Part shown: in pieces, positions 44,370 to 54,913 of the stretch
Layout: each line of letters opens with the position of its first letter
Position numbering within the stretch: position 1 is the stretch's first letter
Source: Paracoccaceae bacterium
Lineage (GTDB): Bacteria; Pseudomonadota; Alphaproteobacteria; Rhodobacterales; Rhodobacteraceae
NCBI GenBank assembly: GCA_020425085.1
Contig: JAGQRW010000007.1
Span: 682,001 to 746,000 of the forward strand
Length of the DNA: 64,000 bases
Reading direction: 5' to 3'
Program-made: the position numbers and the translations under genes
The notes under the pieces: model-generated
The model's input: the letters and a program-made list of their open reading frames with translations, nothing else
Database searches by the model: none
Told to the model about the DNA's origin: nothing

Positions 44370-44726
44370 TTACAGGTCGCCCGGTTGTTTTTGCCGCCAT
44401 CCAAACGGGCCGGCGCGTTCAAACCGAAATCGGTATTGCGTTGCCATCTGGCCCGAGCGTGTAATCACGAAGGCGACATAGCCGATTGCCAGAAGCACCA
44501 CCAGATCGACCAGATAATAATGCAGGCTTAGCAATGTGCCCTCGAACAGTGAATAGTGCAAGAACCGCACGGCAAATGCCAGCAGCACGATATAGACCAT
44601 CAGTTTCCATTTGGCATCCCAGCCATGCGCCACCGCACGCCCGGTCATGTAGGCAGTGCCGCCACCTATGGCGACCGTAACCAGAAGAAAAATTCCCCAG
44701 CTCTGTTCCCAGACAAGATGGGTCAT
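44370..44726 (-). CDS. DUF6867-type small membrane protein in the liv operon
   Basis: 118 residues from ATG 44726 (AAAGGGG 6 bases upstream). Three hydrophobic segments (WGIFLLVTVAIGGGTAYMTG; LMVYIVLLAFAVRFLHYSLF; YYLVDLVVLLAIGYVAFVIT) are followed by a basic C-terminal tail. The start lies 16 bases after the livF stop on the same strand, so it is part of the transporter operon. The classical E. coli liv system has no such subunit. A helper role in transport is inferred from position only. Confidence 0.78.
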   Translation of the reverse strand: MTHLVWEQSWGIFLLVTVAIGGGTAYMTGRAVAHGWDAKWKLMVYIVLLAFAVRFLHYSLFEGTLLSLHYYLVDLVVLLAIGYVAFVITRSGQMATQYRFRFERAGPFGWRQKQPGDL

Positions 44727-44742
44727 GTCGCCCCTTTCATAT

Positions 44743-45468
44743 TCAATGCCCGCCGCCTTCAAGATAGGCGGCACGCACATCTTCACGCCCCAGAAGTTCG
44801 GCACCGGTGCCGGTCATGGTGATCTTGCCGTTCACCATCACATAACCGCGATGCGCCAGCTTCAATGCGTGGAACGCGTTTTGTTCCACCAGGAATACCG
44901 TCAGCCCCTCATTGCGGTTCAGTTCGCGAATCGCGTCAAATATCTGGCGCACGACCAGCGGTGCGAGACCCAATGAAGGTTCATCCAGCAACAACAGTTT
45001 CGGGCGGCTCATCAAGGCACGTGCGATGGCCAGCATCTGCTGTTCGCCGCCGGAAAGGGTGCCGCCGCGCTGATTTCGCCGCTCTTTCAGGCGTGGGAAC
45101 AGGTCGAATGCCTTGCGCAGATCTTCGTCGAAATATTTCGGATCAACCAGGGATGCCCCCATTTGCAGGTTTTCAAGAACCGTCATCGCCCGGAAAATTC
45201 GCCGGCCCTCGGGCGACTGGGCGATGCCAAGGCGCATGATTTCATGGGTCGGGATTGCCGTGATGTCCTGGCCTTCATAGATCACCTGGCCCTGACGCGG
45301 GTGCGGATCGCCGCAGATCGTCATCATCAGGGTGGATTTTCCTGCCCCGTTGGCACCGATCATGGTGACGATCTCACCGCGATGGACATCAATATCGACC
45401 CCGCGCAGCGCAATGATCTTGCCGTAATAGGTGTGGATATCGCGGGTGGACAGGATCAGGTCATGCAT
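44743..45468 (-). CDS. livF: Branched-chain amino acid ABC transporter ATP-binding protein LivF
   Basis: ABC ATPase of 241 residues from ATG 45468. Walker A GANGAGKST, the signature LSGGEQQMLAIARALM and Walker B LLLLDEPSLGLAP are visible, and the switch His region reads VFLVEQNAFHALKLA. The length and the N-terminus (LILSTRDIHTYYGKIIALRGVDI) fit LivF. Its start lies inside the end of livG (8-base overlap). Confidence 0.95.
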   Translation of the reverse strand: MHDLILSTRDIHTYYGKIIALRGVDIDVHRGEIVTMIGANGAGKSTLMMTICGDPHPRQGQVIYEGQDITAIPTHEIMRLGIAQSPEGRRIFRAMTVLENLQMGASLVDPKYFDEDLRKAFDLFPRLKERRNQRGGTLSGGEQQMLAIARALMSRPKLLLLDEPSLGLAPLVVRQIFDAIRELNRNEGLTVFLVEQNAFHALKLAHRGYVMVNGKITMTGTGAELLGREDVRAAYLEGGGH

Positions 45469-46447
45469 TGTTTTCACCCTCTCCGGTCGGCTGGGCTGCG
45501 GTATTCGCCAAATCCTTGCGCACCTCGGGGATGTCGATTTCTTCCTCGTCGTCAACGCCCAGATAGGCGGCGATGACCTTGGGGTCGGCCTTGACCGAGG
45601 CGGTATCGCCATCGGCGATCTTCACGCCGTAATCCAGCACGACAACATGATCCGAAATCCCCATCACCACGCCCATGTCATGTTCGATCAGCAGGATCGA
45701 GGTGTCGTGATTGTCGCGGATATAGCGCAGCAACTGGTTGAGGTCTGCGGATTCGCGCGGATTTAGGCCGGCTGCCGGTTCATCAAGGCACAATAGATAG
45801 GGTTCCAGACACATGGCACGCGCGATTTCCAGCCGCCGCTGATCGCCATATGGCAGATCGCCCGCCGCATCATCGGCGCGGTCCAGCAACCCGACATGTT
45901 CCAGCCAGTAAACCGCCTTGTCGATCGCCGCCTTTTCCGCCCGCTTGTAGGATGGCAGGCCAAAAATGCCGGCGATGGTATAGGCAGATGCCACCATCAA
46001 CCGGTTGTGTTGTGCCACCAGCAGGTTTTCCAGCACCGTCATGCCGCTGAACAGGCGGATATTCTGGAATGTGCGGGCAACCTTGGCCTGATGCGAGATC
46101 TCGTGGTCTGGCATCCGTTCCAGCAGGTAAACCGTACCCTCGCTTGCGGTATGCGAGCGTTTGCCGTTACGCGTGGCGGTGGCGATGGCGTCGCTCAGCA
46201 TGGCATTCCCGTGGCGGATGACGATGCGCCCCTCGGTCGGTTTGTAAAAGCCGGTGACGCAGTTGAAAACCGTGGTCTTGCCGGCGCCATTGGGACCGAT
46301 CAGCGCGGTAATGTCGCCGCGCCCGACATCGAATGACAGATCATCGATTGCCAGCAGACCGCCAAAACGCATGGTCAGATGTTCCACCGTCAGCAGCGGA
46401 TTTGTTTCCCAGCGATGCGGCATCGGGGCGGCGGAGGTCTGGCTCAT
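45461..46447 (-). CDS. livG: Branched-chain amino acid ABC transporter ATP-binding protein LivG
   Basis: ABC ATPase of 328 residues. Walker A is GPNGAGKTT and Walker B is LLCLDEPAAGLNPRE; the signature is degenerate (LPYGDQRRLEIARAM), as is normal for LivG. The chain is longer than E. coli LivG because of an insert after the Walker A region (GNAMLSDAIATATRNGKRSHTA) and an acidic tail (DDEEEIDIPEVRKDL). It pairs with LivF on the membrane subunits and lies one base after livM. Confidence 0.95.
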   Translation of the reverse strand: MSQTSAAPMPHRWETNPLLTVEHLTMRFGGLLAIDDLSFDVGRGDITALIGPNGAGKTTVFNCVTGFYKPTEGRIVIRHGNAMLSDAIATATRNGKRSHTASEGTVYLLERMPDHEISHQAKVARTFQNIRLFSGMTVLENLLVAQHNRLMVASAYTIAGIFGLPSYKRAEKAAIDKAVYWLEHVGLLDRADDAAGDLPYGDQRRLEIARAMCLEPYLLCLDEPAAGLNPRESADLNQLLRYIRDNHDTSILLIEHDMGVVMGISDHVVVLDYGVKIADGDTASVKADPKVIAAYLGVDDEEEIDIPEVRKDLANTAAQPTGEGENNA

Positions 46448-46448
46448 C

Positions 46449-48766
<2,318 letters not shown>

Positions 48767-49002
48767 TGTATCCCCCTGAGGACTGAACCAGTGGCAGCAT
48801 TTTTGCTGTCTTGCCGCTAATTGCTAACCTTTGGGGATGAAAATGCAACCAGAAACCGTGCATTTGCCGATCACAGATTTGCACGCGCCAGTCGAAAATC
48901 GCACCAGCCTGATTGATCCGCAACGTTGTGTCGGTCAGCCTTGTTTCAGTTCGCGCAGCGCCGGTGCGGGGCGGAATGGATCGGGGAAAAGATCAGAAGG
49001 AT

Positions 49003-49079
49003 TGGTAGCGGAGGAGGGACTTGAACCCCCGACACGCGGATTATGATTCCGCTGCTCTAACCACCTGAGCTACTCCGCC
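49003..49079 (-). tRNA. tRNA-Met (anticodon CAU, elongator type)
   Basis: Read on the - strand, acceptor GGCGGAG pairs with CTCCGCT (one G-U) and CCA is encoded. The anticodon arm GCGGA-ATCATAA-TCCGC holds CAU. A normal G1 pair and a normal D arm fit elongator Met. A CAU anticodon can also belong to tRNA-Ile2 when lysidinylated, but the overall sequence looks like Met. Confidence 0.9.
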
Positions 49080-49436
49080 GGACCGTGGGTCGATTTAGGG
49101 GAGTCCGCATGGGCCGTCAAGTCGCAATATCGGCGTTTGCGGCCGGTTGGCTCAGCGGTAGCGCCGCCTTGCACCGGGATGCCGGCATGAAAATCCCGAT
49201 GGCGGAAGATTCCCGGTCGTGGTCGTCTGTGGTTGTGCTGTGCCGGCACGACTCAATTATGGCAAGAACATGGCAAAAGCCACAGTTATTAGTTGCAAAT
49301 AGACCAAAAAAATGCAATGATAATATGTAGATAGCAACATTGCCTCAAAATGTGGCGGGATTGTGTCCAAATTCGATACCAATCTCAACCACAGCCCTTC
49401 GATCCGGGGCAGGCAGTCAACCAGGAGGGTAAAAGT
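49080..49436. other. Intergenic region before the VPLPA-CTERM gene
   Basis: No gene is supported in these 357 bases. The middle part (about 49255-49340) is strongly AT-rich compared with its surroundings and probably contains the promoter of the next gene. No strong repeat or terminator was seen. Confidence 0.5.
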
Positions 49437-50078
49437 GTGAAAAGTATTTTGATTGGTACAGCGGTTGGCCTGATGGTCACGGCGTCTGCGGCAGGTGCCT
49501 CGACGATCGACCTCAAGGCGTTTTCCGCCGGTAATGAGCATGGGGTCACTGACGGTACGATGTACAATATTGACGGCGTCAATGTCACCTTTTCGGCCAC
49601 TTATCTTGGGGATGGCGGGCGCGGCGATGCCTATTTCGACAACGGTGCGGCACTGGGTGTCTGCCATGAAGAGTCGCCGGGTGTCAGCGGCTTGAACGGC
49701 AGCAAGCAATGCAAGGTCGGCAGCGATGACAATCTGACCGCGGATGAAACCGTTACCATCGCCTTTGACTCGGCGATGACGCTTTCCGGTCTCAAATTCC
49801 TGGCCGAAGGGCATGTGCCGATGATCAGCGACACCCTGACGCTGTTGTTCGGTGTCAATGGCGGCACATTGTCGGCCTATAACTTTAACGAACTTGGCAC
49901 CAAGGTGTTTAACAACGTGACCAGCGCGACCTTCGGCTTTGGCGGCAACCAACCGGATCAGTATTACGTTTCCGCTGTGGACGTGGCGCGGGTGCCGCTG
50001 CCGGCTGCCGGTTTGCTGTTGCTGAGCGGGCTTGGCGGTATCGGCCTTGCCGGTCGTCTGCGGCGCCGGCGGGGCTGA
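49437..50078 (+). CDS. VPLPA-CTERM exosortase-sorted surface protein
   Basis: Secreted protein of 213 residues from GTG 49437 (AGGAGG upstream). The signal peptide (KSILIGTAVGLMVTASAAGA) is followed by a beta-rich domain with no recognised function. The C-terminal sorting signal has VPLPAAGLLLLSGLGGIGLA and a final basic RLRRRRG, the PEP-CTERM-like VPLPA form typical of Rhodobacterales. It should be processed by an exosortase or archaeosortase-like enzyme that is not in this window. Two Cys (in GVCHEE and KQCKVG) may form a disulfide. Confidence 0.85.
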   Translation: MKSILIGTAVGLMVTASAAGASTIDLKAFSAGNEHGVTDGTMYNIDGVNVTFSATYLGDGGRGDAYFDNGAALGVCHEESPGVSGLNGSKQCKVGSDDNLTADETVTIAFDSAMTLSGLKFLAEGHVPMISDTLTLLFGVNGGTLSAYNFNELGTKVFNNVTSATFGFGGNQPDQYYVSAVDVARVPLPAAGLLLLSGLGGIGLAGRLRRRRG

Positions 50079-50180
50079 TCGGCAAACCCGGCCAAACCTG
50101 ATTGAATTAGGTGCAGAAGAAACCGGCGTCCCGTCATCTGTGGGGCGCCGTAAAGTGTTGGCGCAAGCTGATCCCTACCG

Positions 50181-50945
50181 TCAGCCGGCGGGCCAAATTC
50201 CCCGTTCGGTCAATGCCAATTTCAACATTCGGCAATCATCCGACATGATGCCGTCAACCCCGAGATCCAGCAAATGGTTGATGCCGGCGCGATCATTGAT
50301 CGTCCAGACATGCAGTTTCAGGCCGGTTCTGTGCGCATGATCAATGGTTTGCCGGGTCACCAGCGGCACACCCCGGTACCGGGTCGGCAGTTGCACGCAA
50401 CCGGCGGCAAATTGCTGGCGCAGCCCCGTGCGTGCGCCAAGATAGAACCGCAACACCTCAGAGGTGCCAAGGCTGGTGCATAGATCCTGCCCTGCGGCGC
50501 AAACAACCCGCCGGATCCGCTTGTCGCTGAAACTGCCGACGCAGATGCGATCGGCGATTTTCATCCTTGCAATCAGCCTGCCAAGCGGCTGACAGACGGC
50601 CTCGGATTTCGCATCAAGGTTGAAGCTGGCGGCGGGAAATGCCTCGATCACCGCATCAAGCCGTGGGATACCTTGCCCGTTTGCCAGTTTCAGATGATCC
50701 AGATCGCCTGAGGTCATATCCTGAAACAACCGATCCTCGCCGGTCAGGCGCAACAGGTTTTCGTCGTGATAACAGTAAGGCACCCCGTCCCGGCTGGTGC
50801 GAATATCGGTTTCCAGCAGATCAAAGCCAAGATCGACCGCCGCCTGAAATGCCGCCATGCTGTTTTCCGGCAAGGTGCCATTGTCGCCGCGATGCGCGAA
50901 TGGCAGGATGCCGGGGCTGTTCAGCCTGTCGCGGAAACCTGCCAT
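50181..50945 (-). CDS. Glycerophosphodiester phosphodiesterase
   Basis: GDPD-family TIM-barrel hydrolase of 254 residues from ATG 50945; ATG 50972 is an alternative. The active-site motifs are FAHRGDNGTLPENSMAAF (His, Arg, Glu), LLETDIRTSRDG (Glu, Asp) and CYHDENLLRLTG (His). LHVWTINDRAGINHLLDLGVDGIMSDD is the C-terminal signature. There is no signal peptide, so a cytoplasmic UgpQ-like role in using phospholipid head groups is likely. Confidence 0.9.
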   Translation of the reverse strand: MAGFRDRLNSPGILPFAHRGDNGTLPENSMAAFQAAVDLGFDLLETDIRTSRDGVPYCYHDENLLRLTGEDRLFQDMTSGDLDHLKLANGQGIPRLDAVIEAFPAASFNLDAKSEAVCQPLGRLIARMKIADRICVGSFSDKRIRRVVCAAGQDLCTSLGTSEVLRFYLGARTGLRQQFAAGCVQLPTRYRGVPLVTRQTIDHAHRTGLKLHVWTINDRAGINHLLDLGVDGIMSDDCRMLKLALTERGIWPAG

Positions 50946-51112
50946 GCCTTGCCTTCGTTTCGACTGTCCCAAGCGGATATTCTAGGCGCGGCGGGTGGAA
51001 AGGCAAAGGAAATCGCGGTCGGGCCGGACGGCGGCGAACTGGCGCAAACAAAATGCTTGCGGTTCGGCGGGCTTCCTTGCCCAATGCGAAACAGTCAATG
51101 GAAAGGTGCGAT

Positions 51113-51967
51113 ATGCCAAAAAACCTGATTGCAGCACGCGATGGCTTTGCCAAGGCGCATCCGGAAAGGCGGTTTTCGGTCAACGGGCGCGACTGGGGCG
51201 GCATTCGGATTGGCGATACCGGTCCGGCGCTGCTGCTGATCCCCGGCACGTTGGGGCGGGCGGATATTTTCTGGCAGCAGATGCTGGCACTTGCGGACAA
51301 GGTGCGGATACTTGCGCTTTCTTATCCGTCGTCAGGCGGGATCGCCGAATGGGCTGATGATATTGCCGCGCTGATCAGCCGTGAAGGGCTGGAGGGGGCG
51401 GTGGTTCTCGGTTCTTCGCTTGGCGGTTATCTGGCGCAGTACCTGGCGGCCACACATGCCGGTCTGTTGGGCGGGTTGGTGGCCGCCAATACCTTGCCGA
51501 CTGTCAAGGGCATCGACCAGTTGCCGCCCTACAGCCTTGATCTGATGCAAACTCCGATCGGTGATCTCAGGGCTGGATTCACCAATGGCCTGTCGCAATG
51601 GGCGGTGCCGGATCATCCCTATTGCCAACTTGCCGAACTGCTGCTGGATGAGGTCAAGGGTAGGATTCCCGAACCGGAATTGCGCGCCCGCCTTCAGGCG
51701 CTGAAGGTCGGACCGGAATTGCCGGTGCAGACCCTGCCACGGGAACGCCGGTTCACGGTGGAAAGCGGTGACGACCATCTGATTCCGCCAGACTGGCAAC
51801 AACGTGTGCGCGGTCTGTTGCAACCGGCGCGCGCCTATCGGTTTCAAAAGGCCAGCCATTTTCCCTATGTCACCCGGCCCGCCGAATATACCGCGTTGCT
51901 GGCCGAGGTTCTGGGCCTGGCCCACCCCGGCACCACCTGGCCAGAAGGGCCGGAGGCGCTGTTGTGA
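51113..51967 (+). CDS. Alpha/beta hydrolase
   Basis: 284 residues from ATG 51113 (AAAGG 6 bases upstream). The fold is shown by LLIPGTLGRADIFWQQM (oxyanion), the nucleophile elbow VLGSSLGGYLAQYLA, VESGDDHLIPP (acid) and FQKASHFPYVTRPAEY (catalytic His). It overlaps the ornithine cyclodeaminase-like gene by 4 bases, so the two are likely to act in one pathway. Substrate unknown. Confidence 0.85.
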   Translation: MPKNLIAARDGFAKAHPERRFSVNGRDWGGIRIGDTGPALLLIPGTLGRADIFWQQMLALADKVRILALSYPSSGGIAEWADDIAALISREGLEGAVVLGSSLGGYLAQYLAATHAGLLGGLVAANTLPTVKGIDQLPPYSLDLMQTPIGDLRAGFTNGLSQWAVPDHPYCQLAELLLDEVKGRIPEPELRARLQALKVGPELPVQTLPRERRFTVESGDDHLIPPDWQQRVRGLLQPARAYRFQKASHFPYVTRPAEYTALLAEVLGLAHPGTTWPEGPEALL

Positions 51968-52944
51968 TCATTCTTTCCTCGGCCGAGGTTGCCCGGCTTT
52001 TGCCGATGAAACAGGCGATTGATCTGATGGAAAAGACCATGATTGACGTGGCGGATGGCAAGGCCACGCTGCCGTTGCGATCGGCGCTTGCGGTTGGTGG
52101 CGGCAATCATTTCGGCATCATGCCGGGGGTTCTGTCGGCGGGCGGGATCTATGGCGTCAAGGCGCTGAGCCTGTTTCCCGGCAATCCGGCCCGAGGCCTG
52201 TCATCGCATGTCGGCGCAATGGTGCTGTTTGATCCCGAAACCGGCGCCCCCAGTGCGGTGATGAATGCCGACGCGATCACCGCCATCCGAACCGCGGCGG
52301 CCAGTGCGGCGGCGACGCGGGCGCTGGCGCGCCCTGATGCGCGAAAGATGGCGGTGATCGGCACCGGCGAACAGGCGGAAACCCATATCAGGGCCATCCG
52401 GCTGGTGCGCGATATCACCGAAGTGCGCATCGCCGGTCGCAACAAGGGCCGGGCCGAGGCATTTGTCGACAGGATGCGCATGGAACTGCCGGGGGTGGAA
52501 CTGGTTGCCTGCTATTCGGTTTTTGAGGCGACGCAAAGGGCGGATATCATCACCACGGTCACCTCGTCATCGGTGCCGGTCCTGAAGGCGGCACAGGTGC
52601 CACCTGGGTGCCATGTCAATGCGGTCGGTGCCTCGGTGCCAAGCATGCAGGAGATTGACAGCGATATCGTGCTGGGTGCTGATGTGTTCGTCGATTATCT
52701 GCCTTCGGCATTGGCGCAGGCGCGTGACATCATGGATCCCCTTGCTGACGGGCGCATGCAGTCAAGCCATATCAAGGGCGAAATCGGCGCGGTTTTCGCC
52801 GGTCGGATCGCCGCAAGATCCGCCCCCGAGGCGGTGACGCTTTACCGCTCGCTGGGGGTTGCGGCGCAGGATCTGGCGGCGGCGGCCATGGCGCTGGCAA
52901 ATGCCCGCGCCGAGGGGCAGGGGGTCGAGGTCCCCCTTCACTAA
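51964..52944 (+). CDS. Ornithine cyclodeaminase / mu-crystallin family protein
   Basis: NAD(P)-dependent enzyme of 326 residues starting at GTG 51964, overlapping the hydrolase stop (GTGA). The substrate region GIYGVKALSLFPGNPARGL and MNADAITAIRTAAASAAATRALA, and the Rossmann motif AVIGTGEQAETHIRAI, are typical. VNAVGASVPSMQEID and DVFVDYLPSALAQA follow. The family includes ornithine cyclodeaminase, alanine dehydrogenase and ketimine reductases, and the reaction cannot be told from sequence. It is convergent with xdhC. Confidence 0.88.
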   Translation: MIILSSAEVARLLPMKQAIDLMEKTMIDVADGKATLPLRSALAVGGGNHFGIMPGVLSAGGIYGVKALSLFPGNPARGLSSHVGAMVLFDPETGAPSAVMNADAITAIRTAAASAAATRALARPDARKMAVIGTGEQAETHIRAIRLVRDITEVRIAGRNKGRAEAFVDRMRMELPGVELVACYSVFEATQRADIITTVTSSSVPVLKAAQVPPGCHVNAVGASVPSMQEIDSDIVLGADVFVDYLPSALAQARDIMDPLADGRMQSSHIKGEIGAVFAGRIAARSAPEAVTLYRSLGVAAQDLAAAAMALANARAEGQGVEVPLH

Positions 52945-53942
52945 GCGGGTTCAGGCACCTTGTGCAGGGTTTCGGTGACCTCGGCCAGGATCGAAATCGC
53001 TATTTCCGCCGGTGAGGCGGCACCGATCGCCAGCCCGATCGGCGCGTGGATGCGGCTGGCCAGCCTGTCGTCAATACCGGCTGCCTGCAACCGAGTCAGC
53101 CGTTTTGCGTGGGTTTTGCGCGAGCCGAGACAGCCCAGGTAAAACGCCGGTGATTGCAGCGTTGCCTTGATCGCCGGATCGTCGATTTTCGGATCATGCG
53201 ACAGCGTGACAACGGCGGTGCGGGCGTCAAGGCCGATGGCCTTCAGGGCGGCATCGGGCCAGTCATGGCGAATGGTAATGTCGGGAAATCGTGCCGCTGT
53301 GGCAAAGGCGTCGCGCGGATCCACCAGCGTCACGTCATAGCCAGCCATCTTTGCCATCGGCACCAGCGATTGGGCAATGTGAACCGCCCCCACCACCACC
53401 ATTTTCAACGGCGGATTGTGGATGGCGAAAAACCAGTCATCCGCCCCGCCCGATTTGTTGCTGCGCAGTCGCAAAAGGATCTCGTCGCGGTGTGATCCGG
53501 TCTTGCCATCGCTCAGTTCGCGCCGCCAGTCACGGGTGTTGACCGCAAGCGCCACGGCGCGGCGGTTTTGGCGGGCGGTGACCAGATCGCGCAACATGGC
53601 GGCAGGCATTCCCTGACCGATGCCGATGGGTTCCACCATGATGCGGATGGTGCCGCCGCAGGCCAGACCAACGGCAAACGCCTCGTCATCGCTGACGCCG
53701 AATTCCAGCAGGCGCACGCGGCCATCTTTCAGCGCGTCGATCGCCTCGACCACCACAGCGCCTTCGACGCAGCCGCCGGATACCGAACCGGCGATCTCGC
53801 CCGCCTCGCTGATCGCCAGCATGGCGCCGACCGGGCGCGGTGCCGAACCCCAGGTCTGAATGACCGTGGCAAGGGCAGTCTTTTTACCCTGATCGAGCCA
53901 GGCAAGGGCTTGTTCCGGGATCTGGTCGAATTCGCTGTTCAT
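52941..53942 (-). CDS. XdhC family protein
   Basis: 333 residues from ATG 53942. The N-terminal XdhC/CoxI domain has TVIQTWGSAPRPVGAMLAIS and GSVSGGCVEGAVVVEA; the Cys in GGCVEG is characteristic. The C-terminal Rossmann domain has MVVVGAVHIAQSLVPMA, TLVDPRDAFATAARFP and YLGCLGSRKTHAKR. Members load sulfurated molybdenum cofactor into xanthine dehydrogenase-type enzymes. No such enzyme is in the window, so the partner is elsewhere. Confidence 0.88.
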   Translation of the reverse strand: MNSEFDQIPEQALAWLDQGKKTALATVIQTWGSAPRPVGAMLAISEAGEIAGSVSGGCVEGAVVVEAIDALKDGRVRLLEFGVSDDEAFAVGLACGGTIRIMVEPIGIGQGMPAAMLRDLVTARQNRRAVALAVNTRDWRRELSDGKTGSHRDEILLRLRSNKSGGADDWFFAIHNPPLKMVVVGAVHIAQSLVPMAKMAGYDVTLVDPRDAFATAARFPDITIRHDWPDAALKAIGLDARTAVVTLSHDPKIDDPAIKATLQSPAFYLGCLGSRKTHAKRLTRLQAAGIDDRLASRIHAPIGLAIGAASPAEIAISILAEVTETLHKVPEPA

Positions 53943-54162
53943 GACGGCAATTCCATTAGGTGTTGCAACCGGGTTGAGGGTGATTTCATCAACATAGGCA
54001 GGAATTGCCGGAACCAGAAGGGGCAAGGCGGCAGATCCGCATGGAATGTGGTGCGAGGCACCCTTGACATCCGCCGGGCAAGGCGGAACTTGTCGGGACC
54101 GGATCACTTGTTGCCCAACCATGCGGCAGGCGAGGTACCGGCGTCAGGATGAAAGGCAGGGG

Positions 54163-54906
54163 ATGAACGGCATTGAAACGATCCTGCTGGTGGCGGTTGG
54201 CTTTGCGCTTGGTGGTATCCTGAAAGGGGCCACCGGTGCCGGAGCGCCGTTGGTGGCGGTGCCGGTGATGGCGGTGCTTTATGGCGTGCCGTTTGCCGTG
54301 ACCGTTTCGGTCATGCCCAACCTCATTCCCAATTTCTGGCAGGCGTGGAAATTCCGCAGTCACCTTCTGCCAAGGGTTCTTACATTGCGTTTCGCGCTGG
54401 CGGGTGCGCTTGGTGCTGCCATCGGCACCTTTATTCTTGCCTTTGTGCCGCAGGATATACTGGCGCTGATGGTTGCCGGGATCGTGTTGTTTTACATCCT
54501 GTTTCGCCAGATGATGCCGCACTGGTCGCTGGAACAGGAACATGCGGTTCGGCTGGCCATCCCGGTCGGCACTCTTGCTGGAATGTTGCAGGGCGCATCG
54601 GGGATTTCGGCCCCCGCCTCGATCACCTTTCTCAATGCGATGAAACTGGAACGCTTGCAGTTCATGGCCACCATTTCGGTGTTTTTTGCAGCCCTTGGCA
54701 TCGTGCAGATACCGCTGCTGATCTATTGGGGGTTCCTGACGCCCGAGCGGTTCCTGCTTAGCTGTGCCGCCATGTTGCCCTTGATGGCGGCAATGCCACT
54801 GGGGGCCTATCTGGTTCGCTATATCTCGAAAGAGGCGTTTGATCGGATGATACTGGTCATGCTGGCAGGGCTGGCAATCAAGCTGGCTTATGGCGCGGTT
54901 TTCTGA
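54163..54906 (+). CDS. TSUP family transporter (TauE/SafE type)
   Basis: Inner membrane protein of 247 residues from ATG 54163 with about eight hydrophobic segments. The first repeat is FALGGILKGATGAGAPLVAVPVMAVLYGVPFAVTVSVMPNL and the second contains GTLAGMLQGASGISAPASITFLNA, the paired TSUP pattern. Family members export sulfite, sulfoacetate or other organic acids. A sulfonate role is possible given soe/xsc in the same window, but those genes are 39 kb away. Confidence 0.82.
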   Translation: MNGIETILLVAVGFALGGILKGATGAGAPLVAVPVMAVLYGVPFAVTVSVMPNLIPNFWQAWKFRSHLLPRVLTLRFALAGALGAAIGTFILAFVPQDILALMVAGIVLFYILFRQMMPHWSLEQEHAVRLAIPVGTLAGMLQGASGISAPASITFLNAMKLERLQFMATISVFFAALGIVQIPLLIYWGFLTPERFLLSCAAMLPLMAAMPLGAYLVRYISKEAFDRMILVMLAGLAIKLAYGAVF

Positions 54907-54913
54907 GCCTGGC

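Noticed and set aside
49136-49190. tRNA-like D-arm sequence (GGCTCAGCGGTAGCGCC)
   Set aside because: No matching anticodon or T arm follows and no acceptor stem can be closed, so it is not a tRNA.
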